Assembly: GCA_016704465.1 (NCBI GenBank) | Contig: JADJAD010000008.1 | Location: 438,677 to 502,676, forward strand | Source: Gemmatimonadota bacterium | Lineage (GTDB): Bacteria; Gemmatimonadota; Gemmatimonadetes; Gemmatimonadales; Gemmatimonadaceae | Direction of reading: 5' to 3' | DNA length: 64,000 nucleotides | Shown here: piece after piece, positions 42,789-52,214 of the stretch | How positions within the stretch are numbered: the first letter of the stretch is position 1 | Layout: each line of letters opens with the position of its first letter | The notes under the pieces: generated by a model | Told to the model about the DNA's origin: nothing | The model's database searches: none | Seen by the model: only the letters and a program-made list of their open reading frames with translations | Translations under genes and position numbers: made by a program

Positions 42789-43708
42789 CTAGCCCCTGGG
42801 GTGAAACTGCTTGTGCACTGTGCGAAGGTAATCGCGGTTGACGTGCGTGTAGATCTGCGTCGTGGTGATGTCGGCGTGGCCGAGCATCTCCTGCACCGCG
42901 CGCAGGTCCGCGCCGTGGTCCAGCAGGTGCGTGGCGAAGGAATGCCGCAGCATGTGCGGCGACACGTGCTTCGTGATGCCGGCGCCCTCCACGTGCTTGC
43001 GGACGATCTTCCACGCCCCCATGCGCGAGAGCGCGGTTCCCGGGCATTGAGAAAGAGGACCCCCTTCCCCTCGCCGCGCTCGAGGCGCGGCCGCAGCTCT
43101 CGCAGGTAGATGGCGACCGCAGTGATCGCCGAGCGACCGATCGGGACGAGACGCTCCTTGCTCCCCTTGCCGAAAACGCGCACCAGTCCCTCGCCGAGCA
43201 GTACGTCCTTGACCGGCAGCGTGATCCACTCACCGACGCGAAGCCCCGCCCCGTAGGCGAGTTCCAGCATGGCGCAGTCGCGAAAACGCATCGCATCGTC
43301 TTGCGATGGCGCGGCCAGCAGCCGAGTCACCTCGTCGACGGTGAGCACGTCGGGCAGGTCGCGCCATCGCGTCGGCATCTCGAGGCGGTCGCTGGGATCG
43401 GTGGCCACCAGTCCCTCGGCAACGAGGAAGCGGAAGTAGGTCCGGATCGCCGACACGTTGCGACGAATCGATGTCGCGGCCAACCCAAGGTCCTTGAGGT
43501 GGTACACGAAGTCGCGGAGGTGACGCGGCGTGAGGACCGCCGGCGCTCGCACTCCCTTGCTGACGGCGAAGGAGGCCAGCCGTTGCACGTCGCGTCCGTA
43601 GGCTTCGCGCGTTCGCTCGGCGGAACCCTGCTCCAGGGAGAGAAAGTCGTCGAATCGCTCGAGCATGAACGCTCGCGCCAACTCGTCGGGGAGCTGCGCG
43701 TCCGTCAT
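42789..43708 (-). CDS. xerD: Xer-type site-specific tyrosine recombinase, split by a one-base deletion
   Basis: Cuts and rejoins DNA at dif to resolve chromosome dimers. The SAM-like N-terminal core-binding domain spans residues ~10-100 (FLSLEQGSAERTREAYGRDV). Catalytic residues are visible: Arg in LAYGAGLRVGEW, Lys in FGKGSKERLVPIG, His-x-x-Arg in SPHMLRHSFATHLLDHG, His in MLGHADITTTQIYTHV with the Tyr nucleophile. The frame breaks at about 43039 in a run of G: one extra G turns FLNAR into FLNARGTALSRMGAW and gives 306 residues. Whether it is XerC, XerD or a single-recombinase type cannot be told by eye. A matching dif site lies 19 kb away. Confidence 0.88.
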
Positions 43709-43718
43709 GACGCTCCGC

Positions 43719-44333
43719 TCACCCCGTCGCCCTTCGCCGCCGCCACCACCACGCGAGCACTGCAGCCACGACGACGATCAGGGCGATGACTCCGCTCCAC
43801 ACGCCGAGGCGGGCGACCTTGGACGCGAGGGTCTCCCAGTTGCTGCCAGCCGAGAATGCCAGCCATGTGATCAATCCGTACCACAGCCCGGACGCGAGCG
43901 AGATGGCCACTGCGACCCGCGGGAGCGACAGACGCAGCGCGCCGGCCATCGGAGGGACGAGGGCGCGAAAGGCCGGAAGGAAGCGACTGATGAACAGCCC
44001 CAGGGTACCGAATCGCACGTACCAGTCCGTGAGCCGCTTCTCGTTCGCGCCGCCGGGCGCAAGGTGGAAGCGGCGCGCGATCCACTCGCGCCCCATGCGC
44101 CGGCCCACCGCGAACATGAACAGCGCGCCGGTCACGCTGCCGAGCCAGACCGCAAGGAAGGCGGGGATGGGAGTGCCATGATTGCGGGCGGCGAGGAATC
44201 CCCCAAAGGCGACCAGCAGATCGGCAGGAATCGGCGGGAAGATGTTCTCAACCGCGGCCAGCACCGCCATGGCCGGAAGAAGCGCGGCTGGCGGGAGCGC
44301 CGCGAGCCAGTCGAGCAGCGCCTCCAGTCGCAA
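43719..44333 (-). CDS. DedA-family membrane protein
   Basis: A 204-residue membrane protein of the DedA/VTT family, whose members include undecaprenyl-phosphate and phospholipid transporters. Typical features are the re-entrant loop segment VENIFPPIPADLLVAFGGF, FMFAVGRRMGREWIARRF, and FISRFLPAFRALVPPMAGALR with its conserved Arg. About five hydrophobic stretches are present. The start appears to be TTG (LRLEALLDWL), 6 bases downstream of the ispF stop. The substrate is not known. Confidence 0.88.
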   Translation of the reverse strand: MRLEALLDWLAALPPAALLPAMAVLAAVENIFPPIPADLLVAFGGFLAARNHGTPIPAFLAVWLGSVTGALFMFAVGRRMGREWIARRFHLAPGGANEKRLTDWYVRFGTLGLFISRFLPAFRALVPPMAGALRLSLPRVAVAISLASGLWYGLITWLAFSAGSNWETLASKVARLGVWSGVIALIVVVAAVLAWWWRRRRATG

Positions 44334-44339
44334 CGGACG

Positions 44340-44825
44340 TCAGCTCGTGACGGGGACGAGCGTGGCGACGGCGAGGCAGGCGAGTCCCTCGCCCCGCCCC
44401 ACCCAGCCCATCCCCTCGTTCGTCTTCCCCTTCACACTGACCGCCTCGACACTCACCCCGAGCGCTTCAGCCAGACGTTGCCTGATTCGGCCACGATGTG
44501 GACCGATCTTTGGGCGCTCGGCGACGACGGTGACGTCCACGTTTTCTATACGCCACCCCATCGCCTGAACACGATCGCGTGCTGCCACGAGCATCTCGAT
44601 GGAATCCCTGCCTCGGTTGGCCGGGTCGGTGTCGGCGAACATCTCGCCGATGTCGCCGGCAGCGGCGGCGCCGAGGATCGCGTCGGTGATCGCGTGACAG
44701 ATCGCATCACCGTCGGAGTGACCGACGAGCACGATGTCCGACGGGATGTCCACACCACCGAGACGCATCGGGCCACCCGGTGCAAAGCGGTGCGAATCGT
44801 AGCCGATGCCGGCGCGCGACGTCAC
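44340..44825 (-). CDS. ispF: 2-C-methyl-D-erythritol 2,4-cyclodiphosphate synthase
   Basis: Fifth step of the MEP isoprenoid pathway. The zinc site is in GIGYDSHRF (Asp, His) and VLVGHSDGDAICHAITDAILGA (His). ADTDPANRGRDS, AERPKIGPHRG and the KGKTNEGMGWVGRGEG C-terminal motif are typical. It has 161 residues with a GTG start, one base from the mqnC stop. Isoprenoids feed both menaquinone (mqn genes next door) and the polyprenyl carriers of the envelope genes. Confidence 0.96.
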   Translation of the reverse strand: MTSRAGIGYDSHRFAPGGPMRLGGVDIPSDIVLVGHSDGDAICHAITDAILGAAAAGDIGEMFADTDPANRGRDSIEMLVAARDRVQAMGWRIENVDVTVVAERPKIGPHRGRIRQRLAEALGVSVEAVSVKGKTNEGMGWVGRGEGLACLAVATLVPVTS

Positions 44826-44826
44826 C

Positions 44827-45863
44827 TCAGGCGGCCGCCGACGTCGCGGCCGGGATGATCGAATAGTCCTGCCGACGACGGGCGGGCGTGAAGCCAGCGT
44901 CGCGAATCAGGCGCTCGAGCTCGTCGGTGGTGGTGCGGTGCGTCGTGTTCGCGGCCGACACCACGTTTTCCTCGATCATCAACGACCCGAAGTCGTTGCA
45001 GCCGAACGAGAGCGCCAGCTGGCCGACCTTCATCCCCATGGTCACCCAGCTCGACTGAAGGTTGGGCACGTTGTCGAGCACGATGCGAGACATGGCCACG
45101 GTGCGCAGGTATTCCACCGCGTCGGTCTTGGGCATGTGCGACATCTCCGGGGTGTTCTCGGGCTGCAGCGGCCAGGTGATAAAGGCCGTGAACCCGTTCG
45201 TGCGGCTCTGCACCTCACGCACGCGCTGCAGATGCTCGATGCGCTCGGCGAGCGTCTCACCGATGCCGTACATCATGGTGACCGAGGTCTTCATCCCCTC
45301 GTTATGCGCCAGCTCCATGATCTCGAGCCAGCGATCGGCGCCGGCCTTCTTGCGGGCGACGATGTCGCGCACGCGCTGCACGAGGATCTCACCCCCTCCG
45401 CCCGGGATGGAATCAAGCCCGGCCTTTTGCAGCTCGCGGATGACATCGACCGCCTCGAGCCGGAACGTCTTGGCGAAGAAGTCGACCTCGCTGGGACTAA
45501 AGCCGTGGATGTGGATGGGATGGTTGCGCTTGATGTAGCGCAGCAGGTCGAGGTACCACTCGAAGGGGATGTACGGATTGTGCCCCCCTGGATGAGGATC
45601 TGCACCCCGCCCAGCGCCTTCGTTTCCTCGATCTTCTCACCGATCTGCTCGAACGAGAGCGTGTAGCCTTCCGCGTCCTTCGGGCGGCGGTAGAACGCGC
45701 AGAAGCCGCAATCGGCCACACAGACGTTGGTGTAGTTGATGTTGCGGTCCACGATGTACGTGACCGTGTTGTGCGGGTGCCGCTCCTGCCGCATGCGGTC
45801 GGCCTCGCGGCCGAGTTCGAGCAGCGGCGCGTCGGCGTAGAAGTCGAGGAGGTCGCGCGTCAT
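44827..45863 (-). CDS. mqnC: Cyclic dehypoxanthinyl futalosine synthase MqnC, split by a one-base deletion
   Basis: Radical SAM enzyme of the futalosine menaquinone pathway. The 4Fe-4S motif is CVADCGFCAFYRRP in the N-terminal frame. After ILIQGG the frame breaks in a run of six G near 45584: a seventh G restores HNPYIPFEWYLDLLRYIKRN and the continuous domain through IPGGGGEILVQRVRD and the C-terminal frame (VTMMYGIGETLAERIEHL, SFGCNDFGSLMIEENVV). The corrected length is 345 residues, normal for MqnC. ATG (MTRDLLDFY) is preferred over a TTG three codons upstream. The 45864-45972 gap has no gene. Confidence 0.9.
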
Positions 45864-45972
45864 GGCGAACAAGGTATCGCGCCGGGGGGGGCATCCACCA
45901 GCGATCCGGACGCCAGCTGATGGATCGGCCCGCGCGTGACGTGGCGAGGCACGGACGGCGACGCCAGGCGCG

Positions 45973-46818
45973 TCAGGCCGCAGGCAGGAAGGCCAGCGTT
46001 CCGTTCGGGACTCGTCCCGCGACCACGAGGCGTCGGTAGAACTCGGTCAGGCCGGCCAGGTGCTCGTACCCCAGTCGATAGTCCAACCCCTCGAAGTACT
46101 CCAGGCATGAGGCCCGCGCGACGCCGGTGACGTTCGCCGCCTGCTCGGCCAGCAGCGGCAGGTGCTGCAGGCCCCAGTCGCGCGACGCCAGCAGCGCAGC
46201 GTGTGCGAGGAGCGACTCAGCGACCGCGGTGGTGCGTTGCGCGACCCAGACGGCGAAGACGAAGGGGAGTCCGGTCCACGCCTTCCACTCCTCGCCGAGG
46301 TCGTAGACGTACGGATAGGTCGAGGCCCCGTCGGCGGCGGTGCGCCGTGCCTCGTGGAGTATCAGCGCGGCATCGCCGATGACCAGGCGCGCCTCATGCT
46401 CCTCTTCCTCGAAGCGGGCGATGTCGGCCAACTCGCTGTTGCCCGGGACAAACTCCGGGCGCGCGCGCCAGACGTGTTCGAAAAGCAGTTCCACGAGCGC
46501 GACACTCGTCATCGAGCTGCGCGAGACGATCACGCGACGGCCGTCCAGCTCTCCCGCCGGACGCTTGGCGAAGAGCATGACGGAGCGCACCGGGCCGTCG
46601 CACGAAATGGCGAGGTCGGGGAGGAGGAGGTAGCGCCTGGAGTCGCGCGCATACTCCACGGCCGAGACGACGCTCACGTCCAGCAGTCCCGCGGCCATCT
46701 GCCCGTTCAGCGCGCTCGGAATCCCGTCTACCAGGGTGCCGTTCAGCGCCACGAGCCCACGATCGATCGCCCCGTACACCGGGTAACAGTTGATGTACGG
46801 GATGCGCCCGATGCGCAC
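45973..46818 (-). CDS. mqnA: Chorismate dehydratase MqnA
   Basis: First enzyme of the futalosine pathway, turning chorismate into 3-enolpyruvylbenzoate. The 281-residue periplasmic-binding-protein-like fold has IGRIPYINCYPVYGAID at the N terminus, SALNGQMAAGLLDVSVVSAVEYA, the VSRSSMTSVALVELLF segment, and LVIGDAALI; these match the MqnA/MqnD family on the MqnA side. Start is GTG, one base after the mqnE stop. Confidence 0.91.
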   Translation of the reverse strand: MRIGRIPYINCYPVYGAIDRGLVALNGTLVDGIPSALNGQMAAGLLDVSVVSAVEYARDSRRYLLLPDLAISCDGPVRSVMLFAKRPAGELDGRRVIVSRSSMTSVALVELLFEHVWRARPEFVPGNSELADIARFEEEEHEARLVIGDAALILHEARRTAADGASTYPYVYDLGEEWKAWTGLPFVFAVWVAQRTTAVAESLLAHAALLASRDWGLQHLPLLAEQAANVTGVARASCLEYFEGLDYRLGYEHLAGLTEFYRRLVVAGRVPNGTLAFLPAA

Positions 46819-46819
46819 G

Positions 46820-47986
46820 TCAGGCGGCCTCCGCTTCCTCGCCGGTGGCGTCGAAGCGCCGGAGGATGCGGTAGAAGGAGTCTCGCTCCGCGGGGATGCG
46901 CCTGGCCCCCCGAATGAGGCGCAGCAGCGCCTCGAGGGACATGCCCTGCGGTGTCTGGGCGCCGACGGCGTGGTAGATCTTCTCCTGCACCACCGTCCCC
47001 TCCATGTCGTTCACCCCGAAGGCGAGCGCCGTCTGGGAGAGGAATGGGGTCACCATGATCCAGTGCGACTTGATGTGCTGGAAGTTGTCGAGATACAGGC
47101 GGCCGACGGCGAGGTTGCGCAGGTCATCGTAGCCGGTGGAGCTCACGCCCTCGCGACCGAGCTGCTTGCCGAGCTCATTGTCGTCGGGGTGATAGGCCAG
47201 GGGAATGTAGGCCAGGAACCCGCCGGTCTCGTCTTGCAGCTGGCGCAGCATCGCCAGGTGCTCCACCCGGTCCGCCAGCGTCTCCACGTGCCCGTACAGC
47301 ATGGTGCAGTTGGAGCGGATGCCGAGCGCGTGCGCGGCGCGATGCACGCCGATGAAGTCGGCGCCGCCGAGCTTCTTGTCGGCGATCTGTTCGCGCACGG
47401 CGGCACTGAAGGTCTCCGCCCCGCCACCCGGCAGCGTGTCGAGTCCGGCCTCGCGCAGCGCGACGAGCACTTCGGTCCACGAGAGCTTCTCGATCCGGGC
47501 GATGTGGGCGATCTCGACCGCAGTCAGCGCCTTGATGTGCACGTGCGGCAGCTCGCGCTTGAGCGTCCGGAACATCTCCGTGTAGTACGCCAACCCCGCG
47601 CCCATGTCGAGCCCGCCGACGATGTGGAACTCGCGGGTGAGTCCATTGCGCGCCAGGTTCGCCTCGGCCATCACCTGGTCCATCGTGTAGCGATAGGCCC
47701 CGGCTTCCTTCGGCAGGCGCGCGTAGCCGCAGAAGGTGCAGGTCTTGCGCAGCACGCAGATGTTCGTGGGATTGATGTGCTGGTTGGCCGCGAACGTGAC
47801 GACGTCGCCGTTCTTTGCCCGATTGACCGCGTCGGCCATCGCCCCGATCCCGAGCAGGTCGGGAGACTCGAACAGCGTGAGGGCGTCCCGGTCGGTGAGC
47901 CGCTCACCTGCGCGCACCTTCTCGGCAACGGGGCGGAGCGCCGGATCGCGGACGAACGCCTCGGGGATCTCGATGGCCATCGGCAC
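46820..47986 (-). CDS. mqnE: Aminofutalosine synthase MqnE
   Basis: Radical SAM enzyme joining 3-enolpyruvylbenzoate and SAM to give aminofutalosine. The cluster motif is CVLRKTCTFCGYARLPKE, preceded by NQHINPTNIC; VGGLDMGAGLAYYTEMFRTLK and TLPGGGAETFS follow, with LGIRSNCTMLYGHVET. About 388 residues. A GTG start is favoured because a GAGGAG element lies 6 bases upstream; an ATG two codons later is possible. mqnE-mqnA-mqnC are consecutive; mqnB and mqnD are not in the window. Confidence 0.92.
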   Translation of the reverse strand: MPMAIEIPEAFVRDPALRPVAEKVRAGERLTDRDALTLFESPDLLGIGAMADAVNRAKNGDVVTFAANQHINPTNICVLRKTCTFCGYARLPKEAGAYRYTMDQVMAEANLARNGLTREFHIVGGLDMGAGLAYYTEMFRTLKRELPHVHIKALTAVEIAHIARIEKLSWTEVLVALREAGLDTLPGGGAETFSAAVREQIADKKLGGADFIGVHRAAHALGIRSNCTMLYGHVETLADRVEHLAMLRQLQDETGGFLAYIPLAYHPDDNELGKQLGREGVSSTGYDDLRNLAVGRLYLDNFQHIKSHWIMVTPFLSQTALAFGVNDMEGTVVQEKIYHAVGAQTPQGMSLEALLRLIRGARRIPAERDSFYRILRRFDATGEEAEAA

Positions 47987-47989
47987 GGC

Positions 47990-49231
47990 TTACTCCTCGA
48001 AACGACGGACGGCGAGGGTGACGTTATGGCCCCCGAACCCCGACGAATTGCTGATCGCGACGTCGATGCGACGTTCGACCGGCGTGTTCGGCGTGACGTT
48101 CAGGTCGCACTCGGGGTCGGCCTCGATCTGGTTGATCGTCGGCGGCACGATGCCGTGCACGATCGCCAGCGTGCTGGCGATGAACTCGACGCCGCCAGCC
48201 GCACCGAGCATGTGCCCCGTCATGCTCTTCGTCGAACTCACGTTGAGCTGGTCGGCGAACTCCCCGAAGACCTTCCGGATGCCGCGAATCTCGTTGGGAT
48301 CGTTGAGCGGTGTCGAGGTGCCGTGGGCGTTGACGTACTGCACGTCCCCCGGTCCCAGGCCGGCATCACGCAGGGCCCGCCGCATGGCGCGCTGCAGCCC
48401 CTCGTGGTCCTCGGGCTGTCCGGTGATGTGATAGGCATCGCCGGTCGACCCGTAGCCGACGATTTCGCCGTAGATGCGCGCCCCACGACGACGGGCGTGC
48501 TCCAGTTCCTCGAGGATCACGACCCCGGCACCCTCACCCATCACGAACCCGTCGCGCCCCTTGTCGAACGGACGTGACGCCGTGGCCGGGTCGTCATTGC
48601 GCTCCGAGAGCGCCGTCATGTTGCCGAAGCCACCGATCGACATGGGCGTGACCGCCGCCTCGGAGCCGCCGGTGATCATGACGTCCGCGTCGCCATACTG
48701 GATGGCGCGATAGGCATCGCCGATGGCGTGGGCGCTACTGGCGCACGCCGACACCGTGGCGTAGTTGGGTCCCTTGGCGCCGAAGCGCATCGAGACGATC
48801 CCCGCCGCCATGTCGCCGATGAACATCGGGATGAAGAACGGGGAGATCTTGCTCGGGCCCCGCTCGACATACACGTGGTGCTGCTCTTCAAAGCTCTGGA
48901 TGCCGCCGATCCCGCTCCCGATGATCACGCCGGTCTCCTCGGGCACGAATCCTCCCTCGGACAGCCCGGCGTCGCGCATCGCCTGCACGGAGGCCGCGAG
49001 CGCATACTGCGTGTAGACATCTGCGCGCTTCGCTTCCTTGCGGTCCATGTACGACAGGGCGTCGAAGCCCTTCACCTCGCAGGCAAACCGCACCCGAAAC
49101 CGTTCGGGATCGAACTTGGTGATTGGCCCGGCGCCGGACGTGCCTGCCAGCAGCGCACGCCACGTCGTCGCCACATCGTTTCCAACGGGCGTGACGGCCC
49201 CCAGGCCAGTGACGACGACTCGACGCTGCAT
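47990..49231 (-). CDS. fabF: 3-oxoacyl-ACP synthase II
   Basis: Condensing enzyme that elongates fatty acids. The catalytic cysteine is in TVSACASSAHAIGDA, the two histidines in VNAHGTSTPLND and STKSMTGHMLGAAGG, with the C-terminal NSSGFGGHN. The 413-residue length and the PVGNDVATTWRALLAG start are typical. It shares one base with the acpP stop, so carrier and synthase are co-translated. Confidence 0.97.
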   Translation of the reverse strand: MQRRVVVTGLGAVTPVGNDVATTWRALLAGTSGAGPITKFDPERFRVRFACEVKGFDALSYMDRKEAKRADVYTQYALAASVQAMRDAGLSEGGFVPEETGVIIGSGIGGIQSFEEQHHVYVERGPSKISPFFIPMFIGDMAAGIVSMRFGAKGPNYATVSACASSAHAIGDAYRAIQYGDADVMITGGSEAAVTPMSIGGFGNMTALSERNDDPATASRPFDKGRDGFVMGEGAGVVILEELEHARRRGARIYGEIVGYGSTGDAYHITGQPEDHEGLQRAMRRALRDAGLGPGDVQYVNAHGTSTPLNDPNEIRGIRKVFGEFADQLNVSSTKSMTGHMLGAAGGVEFIASTLAIVHGIVPPTINQIEADPECDLNVTPNTPVERRIDVAISNSSGFGGHNVTLAVRRFEE

Positions 49232-49470
49232 TACGCGGTGACCTTCTCCTTCAGGTAGCCGAGGGCGTCGCCCACCGTGCGCAACTTCTCGGCATCCTCA
49301 TCGGGAATGTCGATGTTGAATTCCTTCTCGAACTCCATGACGAGTTCGACGATGTCGAGGCTGTCCGCGCCAAGGTCCTCGATGAAGCTGGCCTCGTGCG
49401 TGAGCTTCTCGCGCTCCACTCCCAGCTCCTTCTCGATAATATCTTTGACCTTCTCGCTCAGGTCGGCCAT
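49231..49470 (-). CDS. acpP: Acyl carrier protein
   Basis: Carries growing acyl chains on a phosphopantetheine arm. The 79-residue acidic product has the modification site in DLGADSLDIVELVMEFE (Ser after Asp) and typical four-helix composition. It sits in the usual fabG-acpP-fabF order. Confidence 0.98.
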   Translation of the reverse strand: MADLSEKVKDIIEKELGVEREKLTHEASFIEDLGADSLDIVELVMEFEKEFNIDIPDEDAEKLRTVGDALGYLKEKVTA

Positions 49471-49538
49471 GACCGGGTCCTCTCCGTAGTTCGTGGGTGA
49501 AAGTACTGCGGGATAAAGTAACGGATGTACGATGCGGT

Positions 49539-50279
49539 TTACATGACCAGACCGCCATCCACCACGAGGACCTGCCCCGTGATGTAGGCGGCGCGGTCCG
49601 ACGCCAGGAAGGCCACCACACCGGCGACATCGTCGGGCGTGCCAAGGCGCTCCAGCGGAATCTGCTGGCCCATGGCGGCGCGCGCCTCGGGCGTCATCGC
49701 GGCGGTCATGTCCGTCTCGATGAATCCGGGCGCCACCACGTTGGCCAGGATTCCGCGTGAGGCATACTCCTTCGCCACGGACTTCGTCAAGCCGATGAGC
49801 CCGGCCTTGCTCGCGGCATAGTTGGCCTGCCCCTTGTTGCCGGTGATCCCGACGACACTGGCGATGTTGATGATCCGGCCCCAGCGTCGCTTCATCATCC
49901 CGCGCGTCGCGGCGCGGGTCGTGGCGAATGCGCTGCGCAGGTTGGCGTTGAGGACCGCATCCCAGTCGTCGTCCTTGAGCCGCAACATGAGATTGTCTCG
50001 CGTGAGCCCGGCGTTGTTCACGAGGATGTCGATCCCCCCGAACGCCCCCTCGACCGCCTCGATCAGCGCGGCGACCTGCGCAAGATCGCCCACGTCACAG
50101 GCAAAGCCCTGCGCCCCTCCGCCGACCTCCGCCGCCACCGCCGTCGCCCGGCCCAGGTCGCGCCCGACAATGCCGACGCGCGCCCCCGCATCGGCCAGCG
50201 TCTGGGCGATCGCGCGGCCGATGCCCCGCGTGCTCCCGGTGACAAGGGCGTTTTTTCCCGTTAGGTCGATGCGCATCAT
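49539..50279 (-). CDS. fabG: 3-oxoacyl-ACP reductase
   Basis: NADPH-dependent ketoreductase of fatty acid synthesis. Short-chain dehydrogenase motifs: TGSTRGIGRAIAQ, NNAGLTRDNLM, the active-site serine in IINIASVVG and YAASKAG (Tyr, Lys), ending VTGQ-like ITGQVLVVDGG. It has 246 residues. The ATG overlaps the fabD stop; a second ATG follows immediately. The second leucine-threonine pair is encoded by ctaacg within a reversed CGTTAGG word. Confidence 0.96.
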   Translation of the reverse strand: MMRIDLTGKNALVTGSTRGIGRAIAQTLADAGARVGIVGRDLGRATAVAAEVGGGAQGFACDVGDLAQVAALIEAVEGAFGGIDILVNNAGLTRDNLMLRLKDDDWDAVLNANLRSAFATTRAATRGMMKRRWGRIINIASVVGITGNKGQANYAASKAGLIGLTKSVAKEYASRGILANVVAPGFIETDMTAAMTPEARAAMGQQIPLERLGTPDDVAGVVAFLASDRAAYITGQVLVVDGGLVM

Positions 50280-51220
50280 CCGATCCGGTTCAGGAGCTGT
50301 TCGACGTCTGCCGGCGTGCCACACGGGGCCGTTTCGACAGCTGGGGCGATCTTGCGAACGAGGCCGGCGAGCACGGTCCCCGGCCCGAGCTCGACATATA
50401 GGGCGTCCGGATGGTCCGCAACCAGGCGCTGCACGAGTTCGGTCCACCGCACGGGGGCCGTCAGCTGCTCCAGCAACAGGCGCTGCGCGGTCTCGGCGTC
50501 GGTCACCACGTCCGCGGTCACGTTGGCGTACACCGGCTGCGTCGGCGCGACGAAGTCGGCCGCCGCGATCGCCGCCGCCAACCCCTCGCTCGCGGGCTGC
50601 ATGAGGGGCGAGTGAAACGCGCCGCTGACCTGCAGGCGCATGGCGCGCCGCCCGCCGGCCGCCTTGCACAGCGTCATGGCCAGCTCCACGCCCGCCTCGT
50701 CGCCGGAGATCACGACCTGCCCAGGGGTGTTGTAGTTCGCCGCCACGACGACGCCGCCATTCGGATCCGCCGCCGCGCGCGCGCAGATCGACTCGATCGG
50801 TTCGCTCAGGTCGCCGAGGATCGCCGCCATGGCGCCGGCCCGCGCCTGGCCCGCCTGTCGCATGAGGGCGCCGCGCGCGCGCACCAGTCGCACCGCCGCC
50901 GGGAGCGTGAGCGCTCCCGTCGCATGATACGCCGTGAACTCGCCTAACGAGTGCCCGGCCGCGGCCCGCACCCGGCCCGCGACGGCAGGCTGCACGACCG
51001 CCCATGCGGCCGCCCCGTGCGCCAGCAGGGCGGGCTGGGCGTTGCTGGTGAGCATCAGCGTCTCTGCGGGCCCGTCGAAACAAAGCGTCGACAGCGACTC
51101 GCCCAGCGCGTCGTCGGCGGCGGCGAAGACCTCGCGCGCAACGGGGAAGGCGGCGGCGAGATCCTGCCCCATGCCCGGCTTCTGCGACCCCTGACCGGGG
51201 AACATCAGTACGACGTCCAT
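50276..51220 (-). CDS. fabD: Malonyl-CoA:ACP transacylase
   Basis: Loads malonate onto ACP. VLMFPGQGSQKPGMG starts the domain; the nucleophile serine is in AAGHSLGEFTAY and the histidine in VSGAFHSPLM; the Arg in VRLVRARGALM is also present. The 314-residue form starts at the ATG giving MDVVLMFPG, 4 bases after the fabH stop; the open frame upstream is not family-like. Confidence 0.96.
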   Translation of the reverse strand: MDVVLMFPGQGSQKPGMGQDLAAAFPVAREVFAAADDALGESLSTLCFDGPAETLMLTSNAQPALLAHGAAAWAVVQPAVAGRVRAAAGHSLGEFTAYHATGALTLPAAVRLVRARGALMRQAGQARAGAMAAILGDLSEPIESICARAAADPNGGVVVAANYNTPGQVVISGDEAGVELAMTLCKAAGGRRAMRLQVSGAFHSPLMQPASEGLAAAIAAADFVAPTQPVYANVTADVVTDAETAQRLLLEQLTAPVRWTELVQRLVADHPDALYVELGPGTVLAGLVRKIAPAVETAPCGTPADVEQLLNRIG

Positions 51221-51224
51221 GATC

Positions 51225-52214
51225 CTAGAAGCGGATGACCAGCGATGCCCACGTGAATCCCGCACCGAACGCCACCAGCAAGACCGTCATGCCGGGCACG
51301 ATCCGCCCACTCGTCAGCGCCTCCTCCAGCGCGATGGCGACGGAGGCCGACGATGTGTTGCCGTACCGGTCCACGTTCACGTACACCTTGTCCATCGGGA
51401 TGCGCGCGTGCTTCGCGGTCGCCTCGATGATCCGGACGTTCGCCTGGTGCGGGATCATGAGGTCGATATCCTCGCCCGTGAGCTTCGCCCCGTCCAGCGC
51501 TCGATCGGCCGCTTCGGACATGGACCGCACGGCGTGCTTGAACACCTCGCGTCCTTCCATCTTGACGTAGAACGAGCGCTCCTGGAGCACCTGCGCGTCG
51601 AACGGGCGAGACGCTCCCCCCGAAGGGCGATACAGCAGTTCGGCCAGTCGACCGTCCGAGCGCATGAACGTGGACAGGATCCCGGCCCCGCCTGTCGCTC
51701 GCTTGAGCACCGCCGCGCCGGCGCCGTCGCCAAAAAGGACACAGGTCGATCGGTCCTTCCAGTCCACGATGGTCGTGAGCTTCTCGGTCCCGACGACCAG
51801 CGCCGTGTCGGCCGACCCGCTCTGCATGAGTCCCTCGGCGATGATCAACCCGTACAGGAACGACGAGCAGGCCGCCATCACGTCGAACGCCGCGGCGCGC
51901 GTCGCCCCGAGCTCCGCCTGGAGGTCCACCGCCGTGGACGGGAGCAGCCGGTCGGGCGACGCTGTGCCTAGCGCGATGACGTCCAGCTCGCCAGGGGTAA
52001 CGCCGGCCCGCTCCATGGCGATCCGAGCGGCAGCGGCAGACATGGTGCGATTGGTCTCGTGCGGCGCGGCGACGTGGCGCTGCCGGATCCCGGTTCGCTG
52101 CACGATCCAGGCGTCGTCCGTCTCGAGTCCCAGTTCGGCGAACTCGGCGTTCTTCATGATGCGCGGCGGAGCGTACTTGCCCACGCCTGCGAGGTACGCG
52201 ATCGGTCGCTTCAC
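51225..52214 (-). CDS. fabH: 3-oxoacyl-ACP synthase III
   Basis: Initiates fatty acid chains from an acyl-CoA and malonyl-ACP. The catalytic triad is seen as Cys in DVMAACSSFLYGL, His in IPHQANVRIIEA and Asn in DRYGNTSSASV. RTGIRQRHVA and the C-terminal GAGFTWAS motif fit the family. It has 329 residues and overlaps plsX by 4 bases. Confidence 0.97.
   Translation of the reverse strand: MKRPIAYLAGVGKYAPPRIMKNAEFAELGLETDDAWIVQRTGIRQRHVAAPHETNRTMSAAAARIAMERAGVTPGELDVIALGTASPDRLLPSTAVDLQAELGATRAAAFDVMAACSSFLYGLIIAEGLMQSGSADTALVVGTEKLTTIVDWKDRSTCVLFGDGAGAAVLKRATGGAGILSTFMRSDGRLAELLYRPSGGASRPFDAQVLQERSFYVKMEGREVFKHAVRSMSEAADRALDGAKLTGEDIDLMIPHQANVRIIEATAKHARIPMDKVYVNVDRYGNTSSASVAIALEEALTSGRIVPGMTVLLVAFGAGFTWASLVIRF

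Noticed and set aside
46790..48577. 595-codon + strand open frame opposite mqnE and fabF
   Set aside because: A shadow of two clearly recognised genes on the other strand; no motif of its own.
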